This document shows positions 9,596-19,222 of a DNA stretch of 64,000 nucleotides, piece by piece. Origin of the DNA: Mycobacterium kubicae (GTDB taxonomy: Bacteria > Actinomycetota > Actinomycetes > Mycobacteriales > Mycobacteriaceae); NCBI RefSeq assembly GCF_015689175.1, contig NZ_CP065047.1, forward strand, positions 1,240,001 through 1,304,000. The letters run 5' to 3'. The position numbers were made by a program, and so were the translations under genes. Under the pieces are notes generated by a model. The model was not told the origin of the DNA. It did not search any database and was given only the letters and a program-made list of their open reading frames with translations. Positions within the stretch are counted from its first letter, which is position 1, and each line of letters opens with the position of its first letter.

Positions 9596-10178
9596 GGCGC
9601 CACCCGAGGCGCACGCCACCGCGTCGACGAAGATCGTCATCGCGGGCGGATTCGGCGCCGGTAAGACCACCTTCGTCGGCTCGGTGTCGGAGATCATACC
9701 GCTGCGCACCGAAGCGATGGTGACCGACGCGTCGGCCGGCGTCGACATGCTCGAGGCCACCCCGGATAAGCGGACCACCACCGTCGCAATGGATTTCGGC
9801 CGGATCACCCTGGCCGACGACCTGGTGCTCTACCTGTTCGGCACCCCGGGCCAGCGCCGGTTCTGGTTCATGTGGGACGACCTGGTACGCGGCGCGATCG
9901 GCGCGATCATGCTGGTCGACATCCGCCGCCTGCAGGACAGCTTCGCCGCGGTCGACTTCTTCGAGCACCGCAACCTGCCGTTTTTGGTCGCCATCAACGA
10001 GTTCGACGGCGCCCCCCGCTACCCCGTCGACGAGGTGCGCAAGGCGCTGACCCTGGCGCCGCACATCCCGGTGATCAGCGTCGATGCCCGCAATCGGCGA
10101 TCGGCGACCGATGCGCTGATCGCGGTCAGTGAATACGCCCTGACCAGCCTCACCGCCACGTCGGCGGCAGGCCGCTGA
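9576..10178 (+). CDS. Conservon-type ATP/GTP-binding protein (Rv3362c-like)
   Basis: This 200-aa small G protein has P-loop GGFGAGKTTFVGS near residue 25, switch-region TTTVAMDFGRI, the G3-like LFGTPGQRRFWFMWDDL (DxxG replaced by TPGQ), and a G4-like NEFD instead of NKxD. Such proteins bind GTP and are thought to be the output switch of the sensor-roadblock-DUF742 system. GTG 9576 is preceded by AGGAAGGA, a strong ribosome site, and lies inside the end of the DUF742 gene. This is the last gene of the operon, and a TetR gene converges 20 bp downstream. Confidence 0.9.
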   Translation: MALRHSEAPPEAHATASTKIVIAGGFGAGKTTFVGSVSEIIPLRTEAMVTDASAGVDMLEATPDKRTTTVAMDFGRITLADDLVLYLFGTPGQRRFWFMWDDLVRGAIGAIMLVDIRRLQDSFAAVDFFEHRNLPFLVAINEFDGAPRYPVDEVRKALTLAPHIPVISVDARNRRSATDALIAVSEYALTSLTATSAAGR

Positions 10179-10197
10179 CTCGACCTGGGCTCCGAGG

Positions 10198-10836
10198 TCA
10201 TCCGTTCCCGGCCGGTCGTTGCAACTGTCCGCCGGCGATGATCCGTTCGGTGGCGTTTCGCCACCGCTCCAGCTGCTCCGGGGTGGTCAGGGCGTCAGGC
10301 AGGTACCGGCTCAAATGCGAACGCAGGATGAACGTTCCGAGGACCAGGGTGAGCGGGCTGAGCGTGATCCACACCGGGTCGAGTCCCGGCTGGGTGAGAC
10401 CTTGCTGGCGCAGCTCCTCCCAGTACCCGGTGCAGATGTCGACCAAGGTGTCGAAGATGCGGGCGCCGACCGCAGTGTTCTCCGCCAGCGCCCGGCTCAT
10501 ATAGTCGGCGACCACTTCGGGTCCGGACAGCAGCGAGATGACGCGATCGGCAGCGTCGGCCACGGGGTCATCCGGCGCGCTGACCAGAGGACCCGCCAAG
10601 GCCTCGGTCAGCACCGTCATCACGTGGTCCTCGACCGCTTGCACCAGATTCGCCTTGGTGCCGAAGTGATGCTGCACCAGACCGATGGACACTCCCGCGG
10701 CGTCGGCAATCGTGCGCAGCGATGTGGACTCGCTGCCGCGCGTGGCGAAGATGGCCAACGCGGTGTCGCGGATCCGCTGGACGCTTGCCGGTCTGCCGGG
10801 GTCGTCGGGACTTGACGGGGGCAGGTCCGCTGGCAC
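10198..10836 (-). CDS. TetR-family transcriptional regulator
   Basis: This 212-aa protein has an N-terminal TetR HTH (IRDTALAIFATRGSESTSLRTIADAAGVSIGLVQHHFGTKANLV) and an all-helical ligand domain. It begins with GTG at 10836. The C-terminal part has no recognisable ligand signature. It lies downstream of, and is co-oriented with, the two FHA-ABC genes, 127 bp from the nearer one, so it could regulate them. No clear palindromic operator was found in that gap. Confidence 0.85.
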   Translation of the reverse strand: MPADLPPSSPDDPGRPASVQRIRDTALAIFATRGSESTSLRTIADAAGVSIGLVQHHFGTKANLVQAVEDHVMTVLTEALAGPLVSAPDDPVADAADRVISLLSGPEVVADYMSRALAENTAVGARIFDTLVDICTGYWEELRQQGLTQPGLDPVWITLSPLTLVLGTFILRSHLSRYLPDALTTPEQLERWRNATERIIAGGQLQRPAGNG

Positions 10837-10963
10837 CCCGCCAGCCTAGACACGACGTCGGCCAACCTGCGCCCGCTGCCGTATACGCCACGCGAGATCC
10901 CCGAGGCGGGGGCGGTACGGCGGCGCCGGCTCTCCGTAGATTCGCCCCCCGTTGCGCAGACGC

Positions 10964-13456
10964 CTAACGCTTGAGCCGGATGCGCCACCACACCACGGCG
11001 GAGAAAATCACCGAGAGCGCGGCAAGCATCGTCATGTCGAACAACCACGCGCTGGGCGAGTGTCTCCAGTGACTGTCCCGCTCGATGATGGAGCTTGGCA
11101 CCAGCTTCGGCAAGTCGACTGTGGCCGCTGACGCCGCATACCCCCACCGCCCGGGCACCACCCAGGACATCTGGTCGAGCACCAGCCGGTTGGTCACCGG
11201 GACCATGCCCCCGGACAGCACCAGCTGCAGCATCAGCGACACCACCAGCAGCGGCATGATCTGCTCGTTGGAGCGGGCGACCGAGGACAGCAGCATGCCC
11301 AGGATCGCCGAGGCCACGCACGTCGCGGCCACGCCGACGAACAGCTCGAAGCTGGGATCGCCCAACAGCAGCGCCTGTTGCTTTGGGGCGCCCTTACCCA
11401 GCAGGACGATGCCGGTGGCGATGGCCGCCTGGACGACGGCGAACAGGCAGAACACCGTGAGCTTGGCGCTCAGATACGCCCACGTCGACAGGCCCACGGC
11501 TTGTTCGCGCCAAAAGATTGGCCGCTCGCCGATCAGGTCCCGGATGGTCAGCGCGGTGCCCATGAACACCGCGGCGATGTTCAGCAGCGTCAGGACTTGG
11601 GCGGCTTCATCGGGCGTCTGACTGGTGGGCTCGGCGATGCCGAACCCGGTGTTGCCCGGCACGGTCAGCGACAGCGCACCCAGGATGAACGGCAGGACCG
11701 CCAGGAACACGAAATAGGCGCGGTCGGACACGACAAGCCGGACCTGCCGGCGGGCGATCGTGGAGAACTGCCGATGCACGCTGGTGTGCGCCGGCGCGCC
11801 CAGGTCGGCCGGCGATCCCGCCGGGGTGGGCGGCGGCGGCCGGTTGCGGGCCAGGAAGCGCCGGTTGGCTTCGTCGGGGTCGGCGCCGACCTTGGCGAAG
11901 ATGTGCGCCCAGTTGGTGGTGCCCATCGCCGCGCCGATCTGGTCGGGCGGGCCGAGGAACGCGGTCTTGCCGCCCGGCGCCATCAGCAACACCTGATCGC
12001 AGACCTCGAGGTAGGTCAGCGAGTGGGTGACCACCAGCACCACCCGTCCCGCGTCGGCCAGTTGCCGCAGCATCGTCATGACCTGCAGGTCCAGCGCCGG
12101 GTCCAGGCCGGAGGTGGGTTCGTCGAGGATCAGCAGCGACGGCCCGGTGAGCAGCTCCAGCGCCACCGACGCGCGCTTGCGCTGCCCGCCGGAGAGCTTG
12201 TCGACGCGAGTGTGGGCGTGCTTGGTCAGCCCGAGTTCGTCGAGCACCTGGGTGACCACCTGCTGGCGGTCCTCTTTCGTGGTGTCCGGCGGCAGGCGCA
12301 ACTCGGCGGCGTAACCGAGCGCCTGCGCGACGGTCAGCTGGCGGTGCACGACGTCGTCTTGCGGGACCATCCCGATGCGGCTGCGCAGCGAGGCGTATTG
12401 AGCGTGGATGTTGTGGCCTTCGAAGGTCACCGTGCCGGAGCTGGGGGTGCTGTATCCGGCGATCAACCGGGCCAGGGTGGTCTTGCCGGCACCGGACCCG
12501 CCGATGAGGGCGGTCAACGTCCCGGGCCGCGCGGTCAACGAGACGTTTCCCAGCAGCGTCTTGCCGTCGACGGCGAAGGACACCGCGTTGACCTGCAGGC
12601 CGCCGGCGCGGGTCGCTGCCGCACTCTGGCGGACCAGGTTGCCGCCGGTGAAGAGCAGGTCGACGTTGCCGATGGTGACCACGTCACCCTCGCTGAGGAT
12701 GGCCGACCCGACCCGGATGCCGTTGACGAAAGTGCCGTTGATGCTGTGCGCGTCGCGGATCTCGGTGCCCACCGGCGTCGGCGCCAGGTAGGCGTGGTGG
12801 CGGGAGGCCAGCACGTCGGTGATGACGATGTCGTTGTCCAGTGAGCGACCGATGCTGGCGCTGCCCCCGACGGGCGTGGCGAGGCTGGGGTCGACGTTAA
12901 AGGTCGGGGCCCGCTCGGTCGGGATTTTCGACGCCGTGCTGGTGGGGCCCCTCCAGGTGGAGTGCTGCAAGCGGGCATCCACCGGGACGCGGGCCGCCGG
13001 ACCCGGCGGTTGCGGCGGCAAGGGTGTATCCCGGGTGCCCCACGGCCGCGGCCGCGGCGGCGGTGGAGGACCGGCCGACGGTGGCGGCCCGGGGGTGTCG
13101 ATGCGCGGCAGTTTCTCCGTTGCCGGGATCAGGCCGACGATGCCGCCGTGGTGGCTCACCTCGAACGTCACCCGCGGCCCGTCGGGCCGGCCGAGGTTGA
13201 CGGCCATACCGTCGTGGATGTCGAGCCCGGAGACCCGACGGCCGTTGAGGAAGACGCCGTTGTTGGAGTTGTTGTCGATCGCCGTCCACCGGCCCTGCTC
13301 GAAGCGCAGCAGCAGATGCGCGCGGGCGACCAGGGGATGGGCCACGCGCAGGTCGGCCCGCAGGTCGCTGCCGACGGTCACGTCGGGACCCGCGGCGAAG
13401 CTGCGCTGCGACGGACCGGACCGAACGGTCAGCACGGGCGGCTGAGCTTGCGTCAC
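10964..13456 (-). CDS. FHA-domain ABC transporter, copy 1 (Rv1747-like)
   Basis: This 830-aa fusion protein runs as follows: FHA domain 1 (about 15-95; SRxxH-type VARAHLLLRF and NNSNNGVFLNGR), a Pro-rich linker, FHA domain 2 (about 190-265; LASRHHAYLA, HSINGTFVNG), an ABCG-type ATPase (about 290-520; Walker A GGSGAGKTT, signature LSGGQRKRAS, Walker B LLILDEPTSGLD, H-loop VVTHS), and a six-helix ABC2 membrane domain (about 595-830). Rv1747 in M. tuberculosis is a half-transporter controlled by Ser/Thr kinase phosphorylation and FHA binding. No kinase gene is nearby. Translation starts with GTG. The paralogous transporter lies 40 bp upstream in the same direction. Confidence 0.9.
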   Translation of the reverse strand: MTQAQPPVLTVRSGPSQRSFAAGPDVTVGSDLRADLRVAHPLVARAHLLLRFEQGRWTAIDNNSNNGVFLNGRRVSGLDIHDGMAVNLGRPDGPRVTFEVSHHGGIVGLIPATEKLPRIDTPGPPPSAGPPPPPRPRPWGTRDTPLPPQPPGPAARVPVDARLQHSTWRGPTSTASKIPTERAPTFNVDPSLATPVGGSASIGRSLDNDIVITDVLASRHHAYLAPTPVGTEIRDAHSINGTFVNGIRVGSAILSEGDVVTIGNVDLLFTGGNLVRQSAAATRAGGLQVNAVSFAVDGKTLLGNVSLTARPGTLTALIGGSGAGKTTLARLIAGYSTPSSGTVTFEGHNIHAQYASLRSRIGMVPQDDVVHRQLTVAQALGYAAELRLPPDTTKEDRQQVVTQVLDELGLTKHAHTRVDKLSGGQRKRASVALELLTGPSLLILDEPTSGLDPALDLQVMTMLRQLADAGRVVLVVTHSLTYLEVCDQVLLMAPGGKTAFLGPPDQIGAAMGTTNWAHIFAKVGADPDEANRRFLARNRPPPPTPAGSPADLGAPAHTSVHRQFSTIARRQVRLVVSDRAYFVFLAVLPFILGALSLTVPGNTGFGIAEPTSQTPDEAAQVLTLLNIAAVFMGTALTIRDLIGERPIFWREQAVGLSTWAYLSAKLTVFCLFAVVQAAIATGIVLLGKGAPKQQALLLGDPSFELFVGVAATCVASAILGMLLSSVARSNEQIMPLLVVSLMLQLVLSGGMVPVTNRLVLDQMSWVVPGRWGYAASAATVDLPKLVPSSIIERDSHWRHSPSAWLFDMTMLAALSVIFSAVVWWRIRLKR

Positions 13457-13496
13457 GGGTTCAGGGTAGTGGTGGAGGCCATCAGGTCAGCGGGAG

Positions 13497-16127
13497 TCAG
13501 CGGCGCTTCAGCCGGATCTTCCACCACACGATGGTGCCGTAGGCCACGCACAACACCGCGAGCATGCCCATGTCGAACAGCCAGTTGGCCGGGGTGTGAT
13601 TCCAGTGCCGGTCCTTGGGATCGGTGGGGCCGGGGATCAGCCGGTGGGTGTCGATCGTCGACGCCGACGCCGCAAAGCCCCACCGGGCGGGGGTGAACCA
13701 GGACAGCTGGTCGAGCACAATCCTGTCGGTCACCCAGATCATGCCGCCGGAAAACACCAGCTGAGACATGATCGACACCACCAGCATCGGCATGATCTGG
13801 TCCTGGGACTGCGCCACCGCCGACATCGCCATGCCGAGCAGCGCCGAAGCCACACACGTCGCGGCGACGGTGACGAACAGCTCGAAACGGACGTCGCCCA
13901 GCAGCACGGCATCCGAGAGCGGCTTGCCCCAGCCCACCACCGAGATGATGGTCGCGATCGCCGCCTGCACGATCGCGAACGCGCAGAACACCACGATCTT
14001 GGCGCCCATATAGGCCGCCGTGGACAAGCCGACCGCCTGTTCTCGCTTGAAGATGGGACGCTCACCGATGAGGTCTCGGATCGTCAACGCGGTTCCCATG
14101 AACACCGCGCCGACGTTGAGCATGACCAGGATTTGGTCGGGCTGGGCAGGATTGTTGCCCAGCGGATCCGACATGCCGTATCCGGTTTTGCCGCGCACGG
14201 TCAGCGTCAGCACGCCGATGAGGAAGGGCAGCAGCGCCAGGAACACCGTATAGCCACGGTCGGACACGACGAGCCGGATCTGGCGACGGGCGATCGTGGA
14301 GAACTGCCGCAGTACGTCGGTATGCACCGGTTCGCCCAAGTCGGCGGCCGGACTGGCTTCGTCGGCGAAGGCGGGCGCTTGATTTTCGGCCAGGAACCGG
14401 CGGTTGGCGGCGTCGGGGTCGGCGCCCACCTTGGTGAAGATGTCGGCCCAGTTCGACGTGCCCATGGCCGCACCGATCTGGCTGGGCGGCCCCAGGTACG
14501 CGGTCTTGCCGCCGGGCGCCACCAGCAGCAACTGGTCACACACGTCGAGGTAGGCCACCGAGTGCGTGACGATCAGCACCACACGGCCGGCGTCGGCCAA
14601 CTGGCGCAGCATCAACATGACCTGCCGGTCCAGCGCCGGGTCCAACCCGGTGGTCGGCTCGTCCAGGATCAGCAGCGACGGCCCGGTCAGCAGCTCCAGG
14701 GCCACCGACGCGCGCTTGCGTTGGCCGCCGGAGAGTTTGTCCACCCGGGTGTCGGCGTGCTTGGTGAGCTCCAGCTCCTCGAGCACCTGAGCCACCACCT
14801 GGGCGCGGTCGGCTTTGCTGGTGTCGGGCGGCAGCCGCAGCTCGGCGGCATAGCCCAGCGCCTGGTTGACGGTCAGCTGGCGGTGCACCACGTCGTCCTG
14901 GGGCACCATCCCGATCCTGCTGCGCATGGAGGCGTACTCGGCGTGGATGTTGTGACCCTCGAAGGTCACGCTGCCGGTGGTCGGGCTGGTGTATCCCGCG
15001 ATCAGCCGCGACAGCGTGGTCTTGCCGGCACCGGACCCGCCGATGATGGCGGTCAGCGTGCCGGGCCGGGCGGTCAGCGAGATGTGGTCGAGCAGCTGCT
15101 TGCCGCCCTCGACGGTGTAGGTGACCGATTTGACTTCCAGCCCGCCGGTACGCGTGGCGGCCTCGGTGCGGCGGATCAGGGTGCCGCCGGTGAACACCAG
15201 GTCGACGTTTCCGATGGTGACCACGTCGCCGTCGGTCAGGATCGCCGAGCCGACGCGCACACCGTTGACAAAGGTGCCGTTGACGCTGTTGTTGTCGCGG
15301 ATCTCCGCGCCCAGCGGCGTCAGCGTCAAGAACGCGTGGTGGCGGGAGGCCAGCACGTCCTGGATGACGATGTCGTTGTCGGTGGCGCGGCCGATGGTGA
15401 CCGATCCGGCCGGCGCCTCCGGCGCCCCACCGCCGCCGCCGCGCAGCGCCTGGAACATCTTGGTCGCCAGATTGGCGACCTCGGGCGGCTTGGCGGCGGT
15501 CGGGCCGTGGTGGGTCGGAGCTGCCGAACGCGGCGGATGCAGGTTCGGCGGCGGGGGCGGCGCGGCTACCGGGGGCTGCCCGGTCTGCCAGGGCGCGGCC
15601 GAACTCGGGTACACCGGTTGTCCCGGCGGCGCCGGTGGCGCTGCCTTCGCCGCCGGGGGTGGCGGCGCGCCGCCGGGGAATCCGCGGGCCGCGGTCGGCG
15701 GGGCGTAGTTGGGTTGGCGACCGGACTGCGGCGGGGGGCCGATGTGACCGGACTGGTGCGCGTAGGGCGCCAGGATGGGCATCGAGGTGGTCTGCGGCGG
15801 GCGCCCGGCCATCCCCTGGTGCCGCCCGACCTCGAAGCGCAACATCGGACCGTCGGGGTTGCCGATGTTGACGCTCTGGCCGTCGTGAATGTCGACCATC
15901 GGCACCCGGCGCCCGTTGGCGAAGGTCCCGTTCAGGGAGTTGTTGTCAATGGCCAGCCAGCGGCCCTGATCGAAGCGCAGCAGCAGGTGGGCGCGCGAGA
16001 TCAGCGGATGAGCAATGCGCATGTCGGCTCGCACATCTCGGCCGACCACCACATCGTGGCCGGGGGCGAAGGTGCGTTCCGACCCGTCGTAGCGAACGGT
16101 CAGCGCTGGCGGGGCGGGTGGGGGCAT
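13497..16127 (-). CDS. FHA-domain ABC transporter, copy 2 (Rv1747-like)
   Basis: This 876-aa paralogue of the adjacent gene has the same order: FHA 1 (ISRAHLLLRF, NNSLNGTFANGR), a longer Gly/Pro-rich linker of about 120 residues, FHA 2 (LASRHHAFLT, NNSVNGTFVNG), an ABC ATPase (GGSGAGKTT, LSGGQRKRAS, LLILDEPTTGLD) and a C-terminal membrane domain ending WWKIRLKRR. I chose ATG 16127 because Rv1747 begins equivalently with MP...PPxLTVRY. An in-frame TTG at 16145 is possible. Two such half-transporters in tandem could form a heterodimer, which is an inference. The exported substrate is unknown. Confidence 0.9.
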   Translation of the reverse strand: MPPPAPPALTVRYDGSERTFAPGHDVVVGRDVRADMRIAHPLISRAHLLLRFDQGRWLAIDNNSLNGTFANGRRVPMVDIHDGQSVNIGNPDGPMLRFEVGRHQGMAGRPPQTTSMPILAPYAHQSGHIGPPPQSGRQPNYAPPTAARGFPGGAPPPPAAKAAPPAPPGQPVYPSSAAPWQTGQPPVAAPPPPPNLHPPRSAAPTHHGPTAAKPPEVANLATKMFQALRGGGGGAPEAPAGSVTIGRATDNDIVIQDVLASRHHAFLTLTPLGAEIRDNNSVNGTFVNGVRVGSAILTDGDVVTIGNVDLVFTGGTLIRRTEAATRTGGLEVKSVTYTVEGGKQLLDHISLTARPGTLTAIIGGSGAGKTTLSRLIAGYTSPTTGSVTFEGHNIHAEYASMRSRIGMVPQDDVVHRQLTVNQALGYAAELRLPPDTSKADRAQVVAQVLEELELTKHADTRVDKLSGGQRKRASVALELLTGPSLLILDEPTTGLDPALDRQVMLMLRQLADAGRVVLIVTHSVAYLDVCDQLLLVAPGGKTAYLGPPSQIGAAMGTSNWADIFTKVGADPDAANRRFLAENQAPAFADEASPAADLGEPVHTDVLRQFSTIARRQIRLVVSDRGYTVFLALLPFLIGVLTLTVRGKTGYGMSDPLGNNPAQPDQILVMLNVGAVFMGTALTIRDLIGERPIFKREQAVGLSTAAYMGAKIVVFCAFAIVQAAIATIISVVGWGKPLSDAVLLGDVRFELFVTVAATCVASALLGMAMSAVAQSQDQIMPMLVVSIMSQLVFSGGMIWVTDRIVLDQLSWFTPARWGFAASASTIDTHRLIPGPTDPKDRHWNHTPANWLFDMGMLAVLCVAYGTIVWWKIRLKRR

Positions 16128-16181
16128 CGCATCAACTTTAGCCAATGAAACGAATCCATCAGCGGCGGCGCAAGCGCTACG

Positions 16182-17393
16182 TCACGCGTCGGGGGCACCC
16201 GTCACGACGCAGTGGGTGCGGCTGTAGATGGTGGGCATGCAGCGGTTGCAGTGAATACAGGCCGAGTGCACGCTGTGCCGGTCGCCGTCGGCGGCGATCC
16301 GATTGATCAGGTCAGGCTCGGCGAGCAGGGCCCGGGCCATCGCGACGAACTGGAATCCCTCGGCCATCGCCAGGTCCATGGTCTCCCGGTTGGTGATGCC
16401 GCCCAACAGAATCAGCGGCATCTTGAGCTCGGCGCGGAACAGTCGCGCCTCGCGCAGCAGGTAGGCCTCGCGGTAGGGATATTCGCGCAGGAACTTCTTG
16501 CCGGTCATCCGCATGCCCCAGCGCAGCGGCGGCTTGAACGCGCCGGCGAACTCCTTGAGCGGGGCGTCACCGCGGAACAGGTACATGGGATTGACCAGCG
16601 AGCTGCCCGCGGTCAGTTCGATGGCGTCCAGCCCGCCGTCTTCTTCCAACCACTTGGCCGTGGTCAGCGACTCGTCGGTGCTGATGCCGCCCCGCACGCC
16701 GTCGGCCATGTTGAGCTTGGCGGTGACCGCGATCGGCCGCGGTCCCTGGTCGACGGCGCGCCGCACCGCCAGCACCAGGCCGCGTGCGACCTTGGCGCGG
16801 TTCGCCAGTGAGCCGCCGAACTCGTCGTCGCGGCGGTTGATCAGCGGCGACAGGAACGCGCTGGCCAGATAGTTGTGGCCGAGGTGGATTTCGACGGCGT
16901 CGAAGCCGGCTTCGACGGCGAAACGGGCCGCTTGGGCGTGATCGGCCAGCACGTCGTCGATGTCATCCGCGCTGGCCTTCTTGGCGAACCGCATGGCGAT
17001 CGGGTTGAAGAAACGCACCGGCGCCAACGCGGTGGCCCCGTTGGAGCGGGCGTCGGCAACCGGTCCGGCGTGCCCGATCTGGGCGCTGATTGCCGCGCCT
17101 TCGGCGTGGATGGCGTCGGTGAGGCGGCGCAGCCCGGGCACCGCCTCGGGGCGCATCCACAGTTGTTCCCCGCCGGTGCGCCCGCCGGGGGACACCGCGC
17201 AGTAGGCGACCGTGGTCATGCCGACCCCGCCGGCGGCGGGCTGTCGGTGGTATTCGATGAGGTCGTCGGTCACCAGCGCGTTGGGGGTGCGCGACTCGAA
17301 GGTGGCCGCCTTGATGATGCGGTTGCGCAGCGTCAGCGGACCGAGCTTGGCCGGGCTGAACACATCAGGAGCTGTGGAGCTGTCAACAGCCAT
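16182..17393 (-). CDS. NADH:flavin oxidoreductase / old yellow enzyme family (Rv3359-like)
   Basis: This 403-aa TIM-barrel flavoprotein starts [20 protein letters not shown], the OYE FMN-binding entry. It contains [32 protein letters not shown] and [13 protein letters not shown] (the phosphate-binding end of the barrel). The C-terminal [12 protein letters not shown] holds cysteines resembling the iron-sulfur motif of larger 2,4-dienoyl-CoA-reductase-like enzymes, but the FAD domain is absent. The substrate is unknown. It is transcribed divergently from folD, with 27 bp between the starts. Confidence 0.87.
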   Translation of the reverse strand: MAVDSSTAPDVFSPAKLGPLTLRNRIIKAATFESRTPNALVTDDLIEYHRQPAAGGVGMTTVAYCAVSPGGRTGGEQLWMRPEAVPGLRRLTDAIHAEGAAISAQIGHAGPVADARSNGATALAPVRFFNPIAMRFAKKASADDIDDVLADHAQAARFAVEAGFDAVEIHLGHNYLASAFLSPLINRRDDEFGGSLANRAKVARGLVLAVRRAVDQGPRPIAVTAKLNMADGVRGGISTDESLTTAKWLEEDGGLDAIELTAGSSLVNPMYLFRGDAPLKEFAGAFKPPLRWGMRMTGKKFLREYPYREAYLLREARLFRAELKMPLILLGGITNRETMDLAMAEGFQFVAMARALLAEPDLINRIAADGDRHSVHSACIHCNRCMPTIYSRTHCVVTGAPDA

Positions 17394-17420
17394 ATCGGGG
17401 AGCGTGCCAGACTGTCAGGC

Positions 17421-18266
17421 GTGGGCGCAATCACGCTTGACGGCAAGGCCACCCGGGACGAGATTTTCGTCGATCTGAAGGAGAGGGTGGCAGCCCTGAC
17501 AGCGTCGGGTCGCACCCCCGGGTTGGGCACCATCCTGGTCGGTGACGACCCCGGCTCCCAGGCTTACGTGCGCGGCAAGCACGCCGATTGCGCCAAGGTC
17601 GGCATCACCTCCATCCGCCGCGACCTGCCCGCCGACATCAGCACCGAAACGCTGAACGAGACCATCGACGAACTCAACGCCAACCCCGAGTGCACCGGCT
17701 ACATCGTGCAGTTGCCGCTGCCCAAGCACCTCGACGAGAACGCCGCGCTCGAGCGCGTCGACCCGGACAAGGACGCCGACGGTCTGCATCCGACCAACCT
17801 GGGCCGGCTGGTGCTCAACATCCCGGGCCCGCTGCCGTGCACGCCCCGGGGCATCGTGCACCTGCTGCGCCGCTATGACGTCGAGATCGCCGGGGCGCAC
17901 GTGGTGGTGATCGGGCGCGGTGTGACGGTCGGTCGTCCACTCGGCCTGTTGCTGACCCGGCGCTCGGAGAACGCCACAGTCACGTTGTGCCACACCGGAA
18001 CTCGCGATCTGCCTGCGCTCACCAGGCAGGCCGACATCATCGTCGCCGGGGTCGGAGTGCCACACCTGCTGACGGCCGACATGGTCCGTCCCGGAGCCGC
18101 CGTCGTCGACGTGGGTGTCAGCCGGGTGGAGGGGAAGCTGACCGGCGACGTACACCCCGATGTGTGGGATGTCGCCGGTCATGTCTCGCCCAACCCCGGG
18201 GGCGCCGGCCCGCTGACCCGGGCGTTCCTGTTGACCAACGTTGTCGAGCTGGCCGAGCGGCAATGA
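17421..18266 (+). CDS. folD: Methylenetetrahydrofolate dehydrogenase / cyclohydrolase FolD
   Basis: This 281-aa bifunctional enzyme interconverts methylene-THF, methenyl-THF and formyl-THF in cytosolic one-carbon metabolism. Diagnostic segments are [19 protein letters not shown] (the active-site Lys follows the YVxxK motif), [28 protein letters not shown], and NADP-binding [18 protein letters not shown]. The GTG at 17421 gives the usual [13 protein letters not shown] terminus, while longer in-frame starts run into the divergent oxidoreductase. The following membrane-protein gene overlaps its stop as ATGA. Confidence 0.96.
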   Translation: MGAITLDGKATRDEIFVDLKERVAALTASGRTPGLGTILVGDDPGSQAYVRGKHADCAKVGITSIRRDLPADISTETLNETIDELNANPECTGYIVQLPLPKHLDENAALERVDPDKDADGLHPTNLGRLVLNIPGPLPCTPRGIVHLLRRYDVEIAGAHVVVIGRGVTVGRPLGLLLTRRSENATVTLCHTGTRDLPALTRQADIIVAGVGVPHLLTADMVRPGAAVVDVGVSRVEGKLTGDVHPDVWDVAGHVSPNPGGAGPLTRAFLLTNVVELAERQ

Positions 18267-18556
18267 CCCTGCGGACCATTCTCGGCCGCGCGGTTCGCGC
18301 GCAGTGGCCGATCCTGGTCGTCGGGCTGATCTTCCTGGTGGCGTTCGTGCTGGCGGGCGCCAACTTCTGGCGGCGCGGGGCCCTGCTCATCGGTATCGGA
18401 GTCGGGGTGGCCGCGGTGTTGCGGTTGGCGCTGCCCGACGAACGCGCCGGGTTACTCGTGGTGCGCCGCCGGGCAACCGACTTTGTGACCACCGCGACGG
18501 TTGGGGCCGCGGTGGTCTACATCGCCTCGACGATCGACCCGCTGGGCACCGGCTGA
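18263..18556 (+). CDS. DUF3017 membrane protein (Rv3355c-like)
   Basis: This 97-aa protein has three hydrophobic segments ([51 protein letters not shown]) joined by short basic loops. DUF3017 proteins are small actinobacterial membrane proteins of unknown function that repeatedly sit behind folD. It is translationally coupled to folD through an ATGA overlap. No catalytic motif is visible. Confidence 0.85.
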   Translation: MTLRTILGRAVRAQWPILVVGLIFLVAFVLAGANFWRRGALLIGIGVGVAAVLRLALPDERAGLLVVRRRATDFVTTATVGAAVVYIASTIDPLGTG

Positions 18557-18559
18557 GGG

Positions 18560-19000
18560 TCAGAACCCAGGGATGCCGCCGGGCAGTCCGGGCATCCCGC
18601 CGCCGGCGAGACCGGGCACCATGGACACGCCTGGAAGTTGCTGCAGCGCACCGATATTGCCGCTGGCGATGTCGGACATCATCTGTGGGCAGTACATCTG
18701 AATCGCGATGCTGGTGAACATGCTGGCCATCCCCGGCGACATGCCGTTGCCGCCCACACGTGAGGCGGCCGCGGCGAAGTTGCCGCCCGGCTGCGCCAGC
18801 ATCGGGCAGACGGTCTGTCCCAACGCGGCCGCGTTGCCCGCGTCGCCGTAATTGACGCCGGCGTTGTTGAGCGCGCCGAGGAACTGGTCGTCAATCGGGC
18901 TGGCTTCGGCGGGTGCCGCCAGCGCGGCTGCCGCGGCGAGCGCGCCGGCGGACGCTGCGAGCAGTCGAATGGTCAGTGGTTGGTGGCGCCAGGCGTTCAT
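18560..19000 (-). CDS. Secreted DUF732-like protein (Rv3354-like)
   Basis: The 146-aa precursor has a signal peptide, RLLAASAGALAAAAALAAPAEA, with likely cleavage after AEA. The mature part is about 110 residues, begins SPIDDQFLGALNNAGVNYGD and contains two cysteines (TVCPML and YCPQMM) that could form one disulfide. It ends in a Gly/Pro-rich tail. DUF732 proteins are small exported mycobacterial proteins of unknown function. ATG 19000 is preferred over the upstream 19039 because it places the signal peptide at the N terminus. It converges on the DUF3017 gene, 3 bp away. Confidence 0.82.
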   Translation of the reverse strand: MNAWRHQPLTIRLLAASAGALAAAAALAAPAEASPIDDQFLGALNNAGVNYGDAGNAAALGQTVCPMLAQPGGNFAAAASRVGGNGMSPGMASMFTSIAIQMYCPQMMSDIASGNIGALQQLPGVSMVPGLAGGGMPGLPGGIPGF

Positions 19001-19222
19001 ACGAGTTCCCCGTCCAGTTAGGAGCACCCTTGGGGGCACTCAGTCAACTCTACGAACCTTGGCCCATCGCTGTCACATTTCGGACACGGTGACGTAAAGG
19101 TTTGTGCTTTAAGCGTTTTCTTACCGTGTTCTCATCGCCCCTTAGACTAATGGGGTTCGCGAACCGACACGACATTGCGGGTCAACGGGTTTCGCGCGGT
19201 TCGCCAATTACCATTGCGCCAT

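Noticed and set aside
11378..12844. 488-aa open frame on the plus strand
   Set aside because: It is antisense to the first FHA-ABC gene and has low-complexity composition only.
13596..16148. 850-aa open frame on the plus strand
   Set aside because: It is antisense to the FHA-ABC gene, has a His/Gly/Arg-rich composition typical of GC-rich shadow frames, and shows no domain.
19138..19155. Imperfect palindrome CCCCTTAGACTAATGGGG before the FAD oxidase gene
   Set aside because: The arms mismatch, and it may just contain a promoter -10 box; no regulator is linked.
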